Positions 1 to 13,804 of a stretch of 64,000 bases of DNA are shown here, piece by piece (position 1 is the first letter of the stretch; each line of letters starts with the position of its first letter). The position numbers and the translations under genes were made by a program. The stretch comes from Latrodectus hesperus (Eukaryota > Arthropoda > Arachnida > Araneae > Theridiidae), in NCBI GenBank assembly GCA_037975125.1, contig CM075856.1, positions 3,800,449-3,864,448 on the forward strand. Reading direction: 5' to 3'. Below the pieces are notes generated by a model. The model saw only the letters and a program-made list of their open reading frames with translations, was not told where the DNA came from and did not search any database.

Positions 1-1751
1 TAAAGCTGATTGAAAAAGTACATTTATTATATGTAATGATTATTAATTTTCTACGCCTGCAAACAAATATTTTCCCATAAGCTTTTAATAAAGAAATACA
101 AATATAAAAATATTAATAACCAACTTGATATGTTTTTAACAATTTATAAATGACATAATTTGATAAAAAATTGTTTCACCAGATGTTTTTTACAATGTTT
201 GAAAAAATATATTTAAGTAAATGATTTTAATGGCTTATCAGTATGCCTGCTTATGTATAAAGATACATTTAAAAATGATATGAGGTGCCAATGCAAACAA
301 AATTAAAAATTTCAATAACTTAACCAATATTAATATTATACAATTTTCTTATTTCTTGTGAGAGAAAAATAATCACTCCCTCGAAACAGAAACAATAAAT
401 TCAAAAATTTTAAAAGAATTTGGTGGTAGGTTTTCAATAATTTATTATATAGTGAATATAAAATATATTTAATTTTCTTTACGCGCCTTTTGCGATTAGT
501 TAAAAGCTGAAATATTCAGTATGGGAACAAAATGCGATGTATTTGTTAATCATGCACAAATTTTATTTATTTAAATAAATATTTTTCAATTTCTTCTGCT
601 GAAAAAGAGTACATACAATATAAACTATTATTAAAATGAAACGTAGTTTATTAAATTTAAAATTTTGTAAAACAATAATAAGCAATTTTACGCATTATGT
701 AATCTCAAGTAAATAATAAGAACAATATATTGTTACTAAAAACGGAAATTAAGCAGTTCTCTATGCATTAGTTGAATCTTGTTTGTATCATTTATTTCCT
801 TTAGAGTTTAATCTATAACTTTTAATTTATTCTCCTTAATGGGTCTTTCACGTAAACTAGAGTAAAATGAAAATTCATAAATAGCATTCTTTACTTGCAT
901 CACACAATCAAGACCTGTGGCAGACGAAATGAGTAAATTTGCCTATAGCAACCAGCACTAAATTAGGATATGTCTAAAGAGATTTCACATTTTCTTCGTA
1001 TCACATACATTCATTTAGAAGACATTCGGTACCTAAGAATATGTGCTTGCTAAATATAATTTCTAATTATTCTGAAAAATTTTACTTTGTTTGAAATTGT
1101 TAGTCTTAAAAATCTCTATGGATAAATTGTACTATGACTTTTTATAGTTTTAAATATTTCAACGAATTATTCAGTAAATGTAATAAAAAATTACATGAAA
1201 TTATGTTTCTCAAAATATCAGAAAAATAATAAATTCATTTATTAAATATTTGACATACTCAAAAATTTAAAATTTGCTGAAAATATTATTTGAAATAGTA
1301 TTCTTTGAATAAAATTTTCATACAATCCCGTTACCAATAGGATAGGAATGTAACTAAGTAATTGTATTCAAGACATAGGATTTTAAATGAAAACTCAAAA
1401 GCTTAAAGGATTCAAAGAACTTTATCTATATTTGTTAAACATGGCTTATTATGAAATTTATTGCTAAAATACAATATAAAATTACTAATATTAATATAAG
1501 TTCCAAATACTATGAATATTTATTTTTTACTATTGAATCTCATATCGATTTTATTTAACAACTATTATATAAAGCCAATATTTTCTTAGAAAAATAATGA
1601 TTTCCCAATTTTTTTAATAAGATAACCAATTATGTAGAATGGAACTAAATTTCTATACATTTATACGTGTGATTAGTTCTAAATAAAAATGTATATCTAT
1701 TATGGATATTATACGATGAACTTTAAGTACAATAACGTTTTTATTAAAAAT
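1..1751. other. AT-rich non-coding DNA, one weak exon candidate
   Basis: No transposon termini or convincing long open frame are visible here. The DNA is AT-rich with scattered short poly-A/T runs. The only stretch that stands out is a short minus-strand open frame behind an acceptor-like site at 808-914, listed separately. Confidence 0.6.
808..914 (-). CDS. candidate terminal coding exon, unknown gene
   Basis: On the minus strand an acceptor-like CTGCCACAG is followed by two nucleotides and then 34 open codons (LDCVMQVKNAIYEFSFYSSL then RERPIKENKLKVID) and a TAA. An AATAAA lies about a dozen bases past the stop (plus-strand TTTATT at 791-796). Charged residues and the slightly raised GC around the acceptor make it look more coding-like than its surroundings. 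No family was recognised and no partner exon was found upstream. A 35-codon open frame can arise by chance, so this is only a candidate 3' exon. Its leading two nucleotides imply a phase-1 intron. Confidence 0.25.
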
Positions 1752-1765
1752 GAAATTAAATATTT
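1752..1765. repeat. target-site duplication, left copy
   Basis: The 14 bases gaaattaaatattt occur here and again at 2591-2604, immediately bordering the retroelement at 1766-2590. This is a perfect direct repeat of the length expected from target-primed reverse transcription. Confidence 0.85.
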
Positions 1766-2590
1766 CTTCTTCTTCTTCTTCTTAAAAATTGAGTTTGTAT
1801 GTCATTGGGCACCTCTGCTTTTATCAGCATTTTGTACCGTTAACTCCAAACCCAATGTTTCCTAGTTCCAATTGCTCGGGTCACCCACTTTACTAATAAA
1901 GTCCAATAACCCTTTAATGGAGTCTAGGTGCAACTCTCTAGTATGGATGAAGCCTAAAGAAGTTAATTTAGGGAGGGCAAGAGCCTCACATTCGTAAATG
2001 ACATGCTCTGCCGTTTCCTCTTGCATATGACATTTCCAGCAGATAGGGTCTTGCTGAAATAGTCCCATCTGGTCAGAAAGTCAGTCATGCTAGGAATAGC
2101 TTCCTGAATTTCACCAGAAGAAGATGGTTTAGAGGTCATTTCTACCTCAAGTGAAGGATTCATTGCTGCCCCTTTACAAGATTGCCTCTGAGTTCCCTTG
2201 TCTTTTTCAGCAAGGTCTACTTCAGAGGCTTCACCTGCAAATGCAGAAAGGTTTGTTATTACTTGTGTCTTTTCAGCCACAAGATAACAATTAAAAAGCT
2301 CAGGTAATATAAGTCCACCCAGCATTGCCTGAGTTACTGGGCAAGGCAAATTACTCTAGAAGTTCGCCAAGCAACTAGAGGCTCCGTTAAGACACCAATA
2401 CCGCGGTGCCAATTAGCCCTAGGCACGGATTGCATAACACCAGGGTTTACGGGAGCTGGTTCGCGGCCTCTGATTCTATATTCAAGGCTATCCTGTCATT
2501 CCTACAGGACATTCGGCTATCCACCACCTGCCGACGCGCCTGGTGGCTGTGCTCAAGCCCCAGGAAGGTACACGTACCCCCTGGTTCCAG
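1766..2590 (-). mobile_element. internally deleted non-LTR retrotransposon (jockey/R1-like)
   Basis: Read on the minus strand, the unit starts with a GC-rich leader (2590 to about 2350). It continues into an ORF1-like start (ATG at 2163-2161, MNPSLEVEMTS). It then jumps at about 2070 to the last codons of an ORF2 polyprotein. These 3' codons (2068-1862) carry a zinc-knuckle-like C-x2-C-x8-H-x4-C arrangement (CWKC...EHVIYEC), as found after the RNase H domain in this class of elements. A short 3' UTR follows and ends in an (AAG)n tail (plus-strand cttctt... from 1766). The element is bracketed by a perfect 14-bp duplication. At 825 bp it lacks endonuclease, reverse transcriptase and RNase H, so it is a non-autonomous deletion derivative. 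The family name is an inference; the structure is seen directly. Confidence 0.8.
1862..2068 (-). pseudogene. C-terminal fragment of a non-LTR ORF2 protein
   Basis: This 68-codon open frame (beginning MGLFQQDPICWKCHMQEETA) matches the tail of non-LTR retrotransposon polyproteins, where a Cys/His cluster and an ET-EHV-CxAL motif follow RNase H. The start methionine is fortuitous. The frame is what remains of ORF2 after the large internal deletion, and it ends in the normal stop just before the 3' UTR. No catalytic domain is left. Confidence 0.65.
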
Positions 2591-2604
2591 GAAATTAAAT
2601 ATTT
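2591..2604. repeat. target-site duplication, right copy
   Basis: Second copy of the 14-base repeat found at 1752-1765. It directly abuts the 5' (GC-rich) end of the minus-strand retroelement. Confidence 0.85.
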
Positions 2605-2651
2605 AAGATAATATATTAAGTTATTAAATAATTAATTAAACACTAATTAAA

Positions 2652-3886
<1,235 letters not shown>

Positions 3887-5130
3887 CCAAATGTTAAAAT
3901 CAAAATGTTAACCAAAATGTTAAAATATCTATTGCATTGAAAATTGTGATATATGGGGTAACATGATGAATTTAATATATTATTGTATATTAAATTTAAA
4001 TACGTGATGTTTTTTTTTTAATTTGCTTGACAGGTGTGAATAAAAATTGTATACTAAGATAAAATACATATAAAATTGATGAAGTATAGTATCAACATTT
4101 TATTTATGAGTGCATAGAATGTACTTTTTGCAGAATAATAATGCTTAATAGAGTAAGATATACAGATGTAATTGCAATTTTTGAAGATATGGTAAATAAG
4201 ACTATGTATTAATTTCCCTTGAAAAGTTATGAATAACCCTCAGCACTTTATTTGTTCTTTTAAACAATTTTTAATGAAAAAATGTTACATATATATTTTT
4301 AAAAAATTGAGTTTGACAAAAAAACATGATTTTACGGCATGCATTTTGCCTCAGAAAAATTCTAAATAGTCATAAAATAATAAAAAATAAAATATAGAAA
4401 ATGATGTTAATAAATAAAGTCCATTTTGTAATTTCAAATTATAAGACAATAAGTAACAAAAATGAAGAACATGTTACCATTTTTCACTTTGGACTGAAAC
4501 AAGAAAGGATATAATTTAACATGTTCATTCTGAGTATTATTCAGCAACCAAAACAACAGGCGATCGTTTGATTGATTTGTTTCGTACAGATATGATGGAT
4601 GTGTCATTAATAGTCAATTTGCTTAGGAAAAGACAATTAATTTCTCCTTTACAACTGCAGAAACTAAATTGTGCTTAGAGGAAACTTCTGGAATTTTTTC
4701 TCCGAATAAACTCATATTGGTCTATTATTTAAAATAAAGAATATATATATCTCATCATTTATCTGCAGAATGGATATCCTCTGCAGAATGAATATTTATC
4801 TGCAGAATGGATAAGGTTTTTGCTAAATGTTGAAATAATTAATCAATTAAATTTTCATTCATTTGTGTGAGGTATCTGTTACAATATTTCATCACACACA
4901 GCTACAGTATTTCACTCACGTTATTTAAGCTGTTTATTTTAAAAACCATCTATTAGTGACATAATTAGCTTATAATTTTATTATGTAAAATTATGATTAA
5001 TAAATAAATAAAATTAGTATTAAAAATAATATTAATTAAATAAATAAAAATAGTCAAAAATGAAATTAAATATTATCTTTCCACAAGTCAGGAAAATTAT
5101 GGTTTTTGAAGTATTTTTTTTTCCTAATGC
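3887..5130. other. AT-rich non-coding DNA with one possible coding island
   Basis: Mostly featureless. A 19-bp motif around ctgcagaatgg is repeated three times at about 4761-4813. The open frame at 4520-4678 is described separately. Confidence 0.55.
4520..4678 (+). CDS. candidate exon or gene relic, unknown
   Basis: A 52-codon open frame follows an in-frame TAA. It includes a stretch of normal protein composition (GDRLIDLFRTDMMDVSLIVN, then a basic LLRKRQLISPLQLQKLN) and ends in TAG. An AATAAA follows about 25 bases later, near 4703. GC is higher than in the flanks. Possible acceptors (ctgag or attcag) lie inside the first ten codons, so it could be a terminal exon. I do not recognise a family. 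A transposon relic or a chance frame is equally possible. Confidence 0.22.
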   Translation, partial: HVHSEYYSATKTTGDRLIDLFRTDMMDVSLIVNLLRKRQLISPLQLQKLNCA

Positions 5131-5139
5131 CCAGCTACA

Positions 5140-5315
5140 CTTAGGAATTACTCTTATTCATCGTAACAAGGGGCGAAATTGAAGGCATATGATGTTCTAG
5201 AGTATTCAGTGGGGGTATCCCCGTCTTCCCGCAATTAAAACGATAAAGGAATTCACACATAGAGAGAAAGCGACATCCATGCCCGAACCAGAATTTGAAC
5301 ATGGAACCAATTTTT
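5140..5315 (-). repeat. possible SINE-like dispersed repeat
   Basis: This block has clearly higher GC than its surroundings. On the minus strand it begins ggttccatgttcaaattctgg, resembling a degenerate RNA polymerase III B box, followed by gttcgggcatggatgtcgct. No A box or tRNA fold was found upstream, so it is not a tRNA gene. Assignment as a tRNA-derived SINE fragment is tentative and rests on composition and the B-box-like motif alone. Confidence 0.3.
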
Positions 5316-5319
5316 TTTT

Positions 5320-8300
5320 AGTTATTGATTAAATATATAAAATTTTTGTTTGCCTCTAAAATAAAAAAATGAAAACAGTTTTTTAACGATATTCTATTCC
5401 AGAAGTACATATAATTTTTGCGATGACTGAAATAAAATGTTTCTATATGACTCGATATGGTGTAAATTTGATAAATTGCTTGGATGATTTTATCGTTTTA
5501 TCACTTAAACAGTTGTAAAAATGCGGATAGTAATATAAATATTATAACCATTAATGCAATACAGAAAAACATTTACATTTTGATAACTTAAAAATTGCAA
5601 TTTTTAAAATTAACTAACAAATAAATTAATCAAAAATATTTTACTCTTTCAAAATAGCATAGCGCAAAATATTTTATTTTTTATTTTGAAGTATTTTTAT
5701 TGAAATTAAATTATATTTTATTTAAAGATGGAAACTTAGTTTCTTCAAAAACTTATAAATTAAATTTTTCTATTTTCGCATGATAGGTAGTAATACTTTT
5801 TGAAGCAATTTACTTGATTTCATGCATTATTATGATTAAAGTTCCATTCTAAAAGATGACCTCTCTTACGCATTATGGCTTAACTGCACAAAAGTTTGAC
5901 CAGTGGCTTAGTACTGACATGTATAGTGGAATAGTGAGGATTATAAATCTTTTTAATTATGTACTTCCGATAGTATTAATAATACAACAAAATATTCATA
6001 TTGACATGAATTATTTTAAGAGAACATTTTAGTATATCATAGTTTCTATATAGGTTTACATTAAAAAATTTAATCTAGTAAAAAATCGATTTAGAAAGCA
6101 TTTTGATATTAATATCAATTTAAAATTTATTAAATAAAATAAATCAAATTAGTTACTTTCTTAATAACTTCAAATGAAATGAAATATTTTTTGAAATATT
6201 ATCTTGGTTAAATTGTGCATATTATTGTGCAAATATTTTAAAATTGTGCAAATATTTTAAAAATTTCAAAAATGGTAATTCAAAACAATTTTATTTGTAA
6301 AGTAAATTTCATTTCTACGAAATTGTGTACTTATTGTAGCTTGGTTATTTATATTTTAAAATCACATAGTACCAAAAATATCAGTATCACATAATACCAA
6401 AAACACAAAGCACCGAAAGTTTCTATTTAGAATAAGTTTGGAAATCATTCAAATAAATATATAATGATTTTATAAAACTTAATATCTTTATTGAAACAGT
6501 TTTTTTTAAAAAATATTTTGTTTTTGTAATTTAGTATGCATATAGTCATCATTAATATGAAAATAAAATTAAACTTCAGCGTAATTCTTTTTTAAAATAT
6601 AAAATCTCACATACCATCAGATAGTAAGTGATTTTATATTTAATCATCTTCAAAAGCATTTATTAAAACTTTATTGGAAATGAATTATCAATCACGTATA
6701 AAATATGCACGTTTCATTCAATAAAAATATAAGACTATTTTTATAATATTATGAGTGTTATTGTATTAATGAATATTATAATATCATATATTAATATTAT
6801 GATATGTTTTTGTTAAATTTATTTTGTGCAACACTCAATTTCTTTTTAAAAAAATATTTTCTTTAGTTAATTTAGATAAAATTTGGCATATATTAATAGT
6901 TTTAACCCACTATAGTCACTTAATGTTCTATTTTGAGTTTTTTAAACTTATCTGTGTTATAGTAGATTCTTTTGCTGTTAAAATGATTTTAATGCTTTTA
7001 ATAAAAAAGTATTTTAATTTTTATTTACTTGAGATACACGAGATTTTTAAAATATGTTCGAAAAAATGCATACATAAGGTATATAATTGAAACGTATATT
7101 TTAATGTATATCTATACTAATTTATATAGCATCATTTGCTTAAAAGGCTTAAAATATTTAATCCTTTCAGTGTCAAAAAATTCTAGCTAAAATTAAAGCA
7201 ATTAAATATTTTTTAAATTTGTGTATAATATTTTAATTGAATAAAATAATGGCAGAATATTTTAAAATGTTCTTTAGTAAATTTCTAACATAGAAATTAA
7301 ATATTTAAGTTTATTTGGTTAATTTTAAATACATTTTTCTTTTAAATTTTTCATACATGGAACAATAAAAATTATTATTTTAGCTATCTAATTTTAAAAA
7401 TAACACTTCCTATCCTTCATATTTTGCTTATATAAGCTTTTAAATATTTTATTCATTCAGATGGCGTAATGCTTTTTAAGACGGTTAACATTTAGTCACT
7501 TTTAAATGTAAGCATAAATGACTTTTTATCTTTTTCAATTCCTTTCATTTTTTTCACAGAATGACATTGACTTTCACATTTTATATTTTTTAATTTTATG
7601 TTACATTTGTATATTCTTTTTTTACGAATTAATTATTCAATAAAAATATTAAAAAGATACCCTATATGGAGAAGTTATTTTCGTATATAAAAGTTAGTTA
7701 TATAATTTGGGATAATATTTTAAAATTACATTCAGTTATTTAAAATATTTATTTTTATTTTATGTAAAGCAGAAAAGAATGAGTTTTCTTTTTAAATGTG
7801 TCATGTAATTTTAATCAAACAAAATGTATTATGCATTCCTAAAATACAGCTTACTTTAACTTTTTATCAATAATATCTAAATAAACATATGTATATTTGT
7901 GCCTGTTATTTGTTTCTTATAATAATATATTAGATTTCCAAAATTTTATGTTTGTGAAAAAAATTAAATGTTTTTATTTACTTTAAAAAATTTAACAATT
8001 TTAACGTCCTTATTTTAAATCAATGTATTATTATTTATTATACTAGTTGCATTGTTTTATTATTTATATCATTGAACATTGAATCATAAATCAAATATCA
8101 CTAACTTTCATTAATTAAAAAATAAATTTTTAACGTAACACCATATTTATATACACCATATTCTTCATACTGATTTACCTGACATTTTTGGCAAAAAAAA
8201 TGAAACAATTGCTTTTTTTTTGGCAAAACTTTTAAATTTTATATTGATATTCAATTCTATATCCTTACAAAGCTAGCACAACAGACTGAGAAGAATGATC

Positions 8301-8371
8301 TGAAAGTGTAATATGCTTTTTTAAATAGATATTTGGAGTGAAAAACTTAATGGGGTTGTAAAACAATTAAA

Positions 8372-8372
<1 letters not shown>
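5320..8372. other. AT-rich non-coding DNA
   Basis: About 3 kb with no recognisable gene or element. The open frame at 6824-7090 has random AT-rich composition (many Phe/Ile/Leu/Lys). A 58-codon ATG frame at about 5857-6033 starts with a coding-like stretch but trails into AT-rich composition and has no other support. A 22-bp motif (gtgcaaatattttaaaa) is duplicated in tandem near 6226-6262. Confidence 0.55.

Positions 8373-8468
<96 letters not shown>
8373..8468. repeat. (TG)48 microsatellite
   Basis: A perfect, uninterrupted TG dinucleotide array of 96 bp. It is the longest TG tract in the window and, unlike the TA arrays, is not next to any recognised transposon end. Confidence 0.98.
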
Positions 8469-8469
<1 letters not shown>

Positions 8470-11249
8470 AATCTAGAATACATAATTTGCACATTACAAT
8501 GAAATCTATGAAAATGGTTTTAGGAAAAACATAATTTAAATTTTTTATACATTTATTATAAAATAGGTTGTGTTGCTGGTAAAATATAAAGAAAATTGGT
8601 AAAAAAATAATGTAATTGTATATTAATATATGTTACATAATATTCGTTAATTTATTGATATAATTTAATATATGTATATAAAATAAATGTAAACAAGTAA
8701 AATTATTTCATACTTCTTTATTTTCGATGCATTCTTCAAAGGATATGAAATGGTTAACAAATTTAAATTAAAATACAACAAAACAATTTTAGGAATTTTT
8801 GATAATACAAAATATATAAATCAATAAATATTTAATACTGGAAGATTTTTATAAGCATTATTATTAAATTCAATTAAAAAGTTAATAGGCAGGTCATGTA
8901 TGTCAATTTTACATGATAGCTATATTTACTTCAGTCAAATGCTTTTTTAAACAAACAAAACTGTAAATATTGATCAATTACATTTATAGTTCATTTACAC
9001 ATGCATTAAAATAAAAATTATTAGTTTGAAAAATTATATTTTATCAAACTGTAATTATAAAATCTTTTTTTTTTAATATATTTACATTTGATCCATTTAT
9101 TTTGTAGAAAATTTAACAATTTACGGTTATTTAAATAATAAAATAAAATCATAAGATAGAGAGAAAGAGAGAGATTTATCGTACGTGTCTAATGATATCA
9201 TAAATCAATCGCTGTTTTTAGAAATATTTTAATAAAATTGGAACAGCTTATAAAAATATTCAAAAATATAAAAACATTCCTTTCAAACTTTCTTTATATA
9301 CAATGCATTTTGAAAATAATTATTGCTGCTAAAAGAATGGATTCGAAGCTTTTAAGCACATGCCTCGATCAAAAATATGAACAATCCTGAAAATAGAGTT
9401 ACATTGATAAAATTAAACTTTTTTTTACTAATTAAATATCATTATATTGAAATTTAATATCTAAAGTAAATTTTTTTTCGATTTTTTTGAAATTAGCTTA
9501 CTTACTAAAGTTAATCCTATGTTTATAAAATAATTTCGCTATTCAATATATATACAAAATAATGAAATTATAGTTTCGTTAATAAATAGTCCATCCTAAA
9601 CAGTGAACAGTTAGTGGAGAAAAGTGCAATAAAAATTATGAACTTTATTTTTTTTTAGATGTTTTCTTTAAAAAGAATTATAACTCGAAACAAAAAAAGC
9701 TTTTTAAAATTTAAGTTTATTGCTTACTCATATGCTTAAATTTATTTTAAAATACAAATATCTGTTTTTGATTTACTTTTTGTATATTTTTAAATGTGAT
9801 AATACCGTGATGGTGAAAAATTATTTTATAAAATTATTAGTCAATTATTTTTTATTAAGTATTCGTGCATACTGCGGTTAATCACGTTAAAGAATTTGAA
9901 AGCAATCATCAATTTATAATATTTCATTAATTATAGCCTTTTATTTGAAAGTAATTTAGTGGATAAGAAATTTCAAAAAAGAAATGAATATTTAATTATT
10001 TAGATTTTAAAGAATTTTAGTAATACGTAAGCTAAATAACGATAGTCAAACTGAAGCATATTTACATTTAAGTTGCATTGCATAGAATAGAAATGGAAAA
10101 TCATCACATTTCAATTTCATGTACAGAAACCATCGTATTCACACCTCGTGATAAAAATATTATTATAATAACACCGATAAATTCTTGACGTCTATCTAAC
10201 AAAGATTGCACTGCAATTTCTGAAAAATAGTAGAGTTTTTATTTATAAACAAGTTTTTTTATCCATAGCTTTTTCAAAAAATATTTGAAAATTGCATATT
10301 ACCTAGTTTCAATGTTGAATGACAAATTAAGAAAATGTAATTATATTTTTATCTATTACAAGGATAATATATATTAATAATTTATTTAAGAAAAGCAATA
10401 AGATTTAACGGAAATTTTATTATTTTTGAATACATAAGGTTCATAACCAAAGTTAAAGTCCTCTATTTCAACAAGATAGAAAATTGTGAATGCTATTTTT
10501 TTTAATAAAAATTAAATTATCTTTTTCTGATAGTTTTTGTATAATTTCTTTTCAATTGAATATGTTTTTCTCAGTTCATAATTATATAAAAATACTTTTA
10601 TAAATTTGCAAGTTTTATAAAATAGTAAGTTTTTAGAAATAATAACAAGTTTTATAAAATAATACCTTCGTATTATAAAATGACATTAATTTCATATACC
10701 AAAAATATGTCACCATAATATTAAAAATCAATCAGATTAAATTTATTGAAACAGTAATGCATTTTTAATGGGATATTTATAAATCCTTAAGGTAATATGT
10801 ATATAAATTTTTGCATGTTATTAATTATAAATGTGTGCATTTTGTTCTAAATATTCACTAAATTGAAAAATTTTTAAATATATTTTTTTATTAATGCTCT
10901 ATGATGTTTTATATATAATTTAAGAAGTTACTTGTTTTGATGGATAGGATAGTACTTAATTTGAATGAACAAGAATAAAATTTCCTTTTATGTTAATTAA
11001 AACAGAAATTGATTTTGTCATTGTGCTGTTTGGAATTGTGTAAAAACAAGTACATTAATCAGATAAAATATTTGACTAATTTTAAATAGAAGTAATCATC
11101 CCAATAAAAATAAATTTTGGCTGTTACAAAATTTAAAAAAATGGAATGGGTGAGGAATTAAATTATAAATTTTAAAAGAGTATAGAGTATTCTAGCAAAA
11201 GTATACAATAGTGAAAATGTATGTCAATTATAGATAATTTCTTATTTTA
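8469..11249. other. AT-rich non-coding DNA
   Basis: Nothing beyond short A/T runs and a short GA-rich patch near 9160-9175 was recognised. No open frame with protein-like composition was found. Confidence 0.55.
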
Positions 11250-12170
11250 TGTAGTTGTTTTTATCCCCCATCTCTAATGTTTTCTATACTAGGTCAGTGA
11301 GATTAACAACCCTCAAAAAGTTAAAAAAAAAACATGTAAAGGATTTCTTTTAAGTCATCACGAAAGAATTGAAGACATTCCAAAATGTGTTTCGAAGAAG
11401 CATTTTCTAAAGCACACTTGTTGGTTGTGAAAAAGATTTTCTGACACCTATAGAAGCAAATCCCCTTTAAATGGCCACTAATAAATCTGGAAACAGCAGT
11501 CTGACCTTTTAGATTGAAGTGAGGCCTAGACATCCATGACTACTAGTTTACCTTTTTTTATTGGAGGGAATTTCCATTAATTCTCGTTGAAATTCTTGAT
11601 TGCAGAAATTTCATAAAATGTTTTTACAGGGACAGGGATAGGGGCTTCAGAATCTCCCTTAGCCAGTTTAAGAGCAACCTTATTTCCATAAATGTCTATA
11701 TGTGAGGGAATTCATTGCAGATATGCAGTCTAAAAAAGGAAAATCTGCTTAAGCATGCCTACTATGGTAAATGCTAGTTCTATCCCCAACATCACTACAA
11801 TTCTTTAAGTGCTGAAATGCGCTCTTGCTTTCCATTAGAAGTCAAATCTCACCACAGTGTTTTTCCACAAATATTTCCCTAGGTCCTACATCAGTAACAA
11901 TAAGTTAGGTTTCAAAAACGGAGTGACGGTCTGGATTTTTAACTTTTATCTCTTGATCTCCATCTGAAATCAAGATATAAATGCCACTTATTAATTCGTT
12001 ATTCTCACTTTTACTTACCTCAATGTATGGTTTAATAGCGTCCCTTCGTATCCAATGAATGATCTCCAGTGTGAGTTTTTTTAGATGTTGGCGAATAATT
12101 GATCCCCTGACCATTAAATGGAGTAATTCAGTGAGAAAAAACGCCGGGTTAGCCAACAGTGGGATCAATA
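11250..12170 (-). pseudogene. non-LTR retrotransposon 3' fragment (RNase H and tail)
   Basis: Minus-strand frames 12168-11905 and 11533-11321, plus the interval between them, read as pieces of one polyprotein. Around 11720-11680 the RNase H signature LQ(stop)IPSHIDIYGNKVA is visible, with the expected Trp turned into TGA. Downstream the frame SRFISGHLKGICFY...SSKHILEC corresponds to the linker and Cys/His tail, as in the related fragment at 36495-37079. Several frameshifts and stops break it. The 3' end (ggataaaaacaac on the minus strand near 11250-11262) resembles the CAA-type tail of that other copy. It is a 5'-truncated dead copy. Confidence 0.65.
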
Positions 12171-13804
12171 TTGATCTTGGGCAAATGGTTCTCTGCGTAT
12201 AAATATAGAGTAGTTGAAAATTACATTTAGTTCATATATAGTTGCTAGATTTATATAGCTTTTTCCTTAAGTTAAAAACATACAAAAGTATAAAAATGCT
12301 TAGAATTTTATTTATTTTCTAAGTGTTTGATAAAACTCATGTAAGTAAAATTCATGCAACTTATATTTATTACATTCCTATACTCTCATATTAATCATAA
12401 TTATTAGATTTTTCAAGGCAGCAAATCATATTTATTAGTTTAAAATATTACGAAATAAAAAATATGCTCCAAAACATAAAATATGAAAGCAGATTAATGT
12501 AGCTAGAATCATACTCTAAAATAATCAAAAAAATATTCCAAGTTTTAAATATCTTATTTTTCTTAAACTGTATTATTTGAATTGTATCTAACTCTTCATA
12601 ATTGTTGCATCTTAAATGATTGTGTCTGTGTAATTGGACAGGTATATGAAAGAACATATATCTAATTATAAACATGTATTTAACATGTATAGTTTTTTCG
12701 TTAAGATGAATTAATTGTTGTTGATATTTGGAATTAAAATTTTATTTTCCAACTGTTTTTTGTACTTAAAAACTTTTTTCAATAAAAAAATTGGCCTATT
12801 TTATGCAAGAAAAAATTGCATATTTAAAAAATATATAATCATTATTAGATTAATATAGTATTCCTCATTATGTTAAAAGTGGTAGTTTGTTTTGTTTATT
12901 ATGTTTAAAGTTCAGTTAAAAATAAAAATTGTTATATTTAAATTAAAAATTAGATTTCTAATTTTATTATTACGCTTATGTAGGAAAAATATTACTGATA
13001 TGTATGTAAATATATATATCATAATTCAAGAGCAATGTTATTTATTTATATTAATTGAATTCTTAATTTGTTTTATCGATCGTTTTTCTGATTACAGAAA
13101 TCATAGAGTGTTTGATTTTTAAATCTGCTTATCTCTTTATTTTTGGTTATTTAAAATATACTCACCAGATAAGCAAAAACAATACAAAAACAAAGTAATT
13201 TACTATAGTGTTAACAAGTATTACATGTAGTAATTTACTAAGGTTATGCATAATTTCATAAAACTCAAAGAATTTAGAAAGTTAATTTATGTTTATTATT
13301 ATAAATATAATTAACATTAAAATATATATGAAACATTTATTATATGAGAAAATTGAACAATATTTGCAAATAATTATTCATAACTCCAAATAAAAAATAA
13401 ATTAAACTTGCCACCCTATGATCAGGGCTCTTAGTTTTTCCAGATTATTTTGTATTTTTACATAAAAAGTATGTTTAATAGCAAAATTGCACAAAGCATT
13501 AATATTTATTAACTATTATTAATTAGTACACAAATTCATAAAATAAATTTTATTGAATGTAAAAAGCATGTATTTAGCTAATCAGCTAACCAAATGAAAA
13601 GGCCACAGAAAACATATAAATAGTGCAGTACACATGTAATAACTGTAAATATATAAAAATAATCTCTCGAAATAACACACTTAATTTTTTTCTAAAATAA
13701 AATGGTATTAATTAAAAGAAATTTTATTTTCATTTATACAAACATAATCATATTTCCACAATTGCATATCTAGTAATTAAAGGATAAGACCATAAGAATT
13801 AAAA
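12171..13804. other. AT-rich non-coding DNA
   Basis: No genes recognised. Open frames at 12448-12675 and 12892-13122 show random AT-rich amino-acid composition. Confidence 0.55.

Noticed and set aside
2350..2606. Plus-strand 66-codon frame (2406-2606) as a gene
   Set aside because: It lies in the GC-rich 5' leader of the minus-strand retroelement and shows no protein similarity. The insertion boundaries explain the sequence.
6824..7090. 88-codon open frame in AT-rich DNA
   Set aside because: Dominated by Phe, Ile, Leu, Lys and Tyr, with no motif, splice context or element nearby. Similar frames at 3452-3634, 12448-12675, 12892-13122, 28385-28591, 29699-29899, 37364-37564, 51570-51764, 58607-58822 and 60940-61131 were rejected for the same reason.
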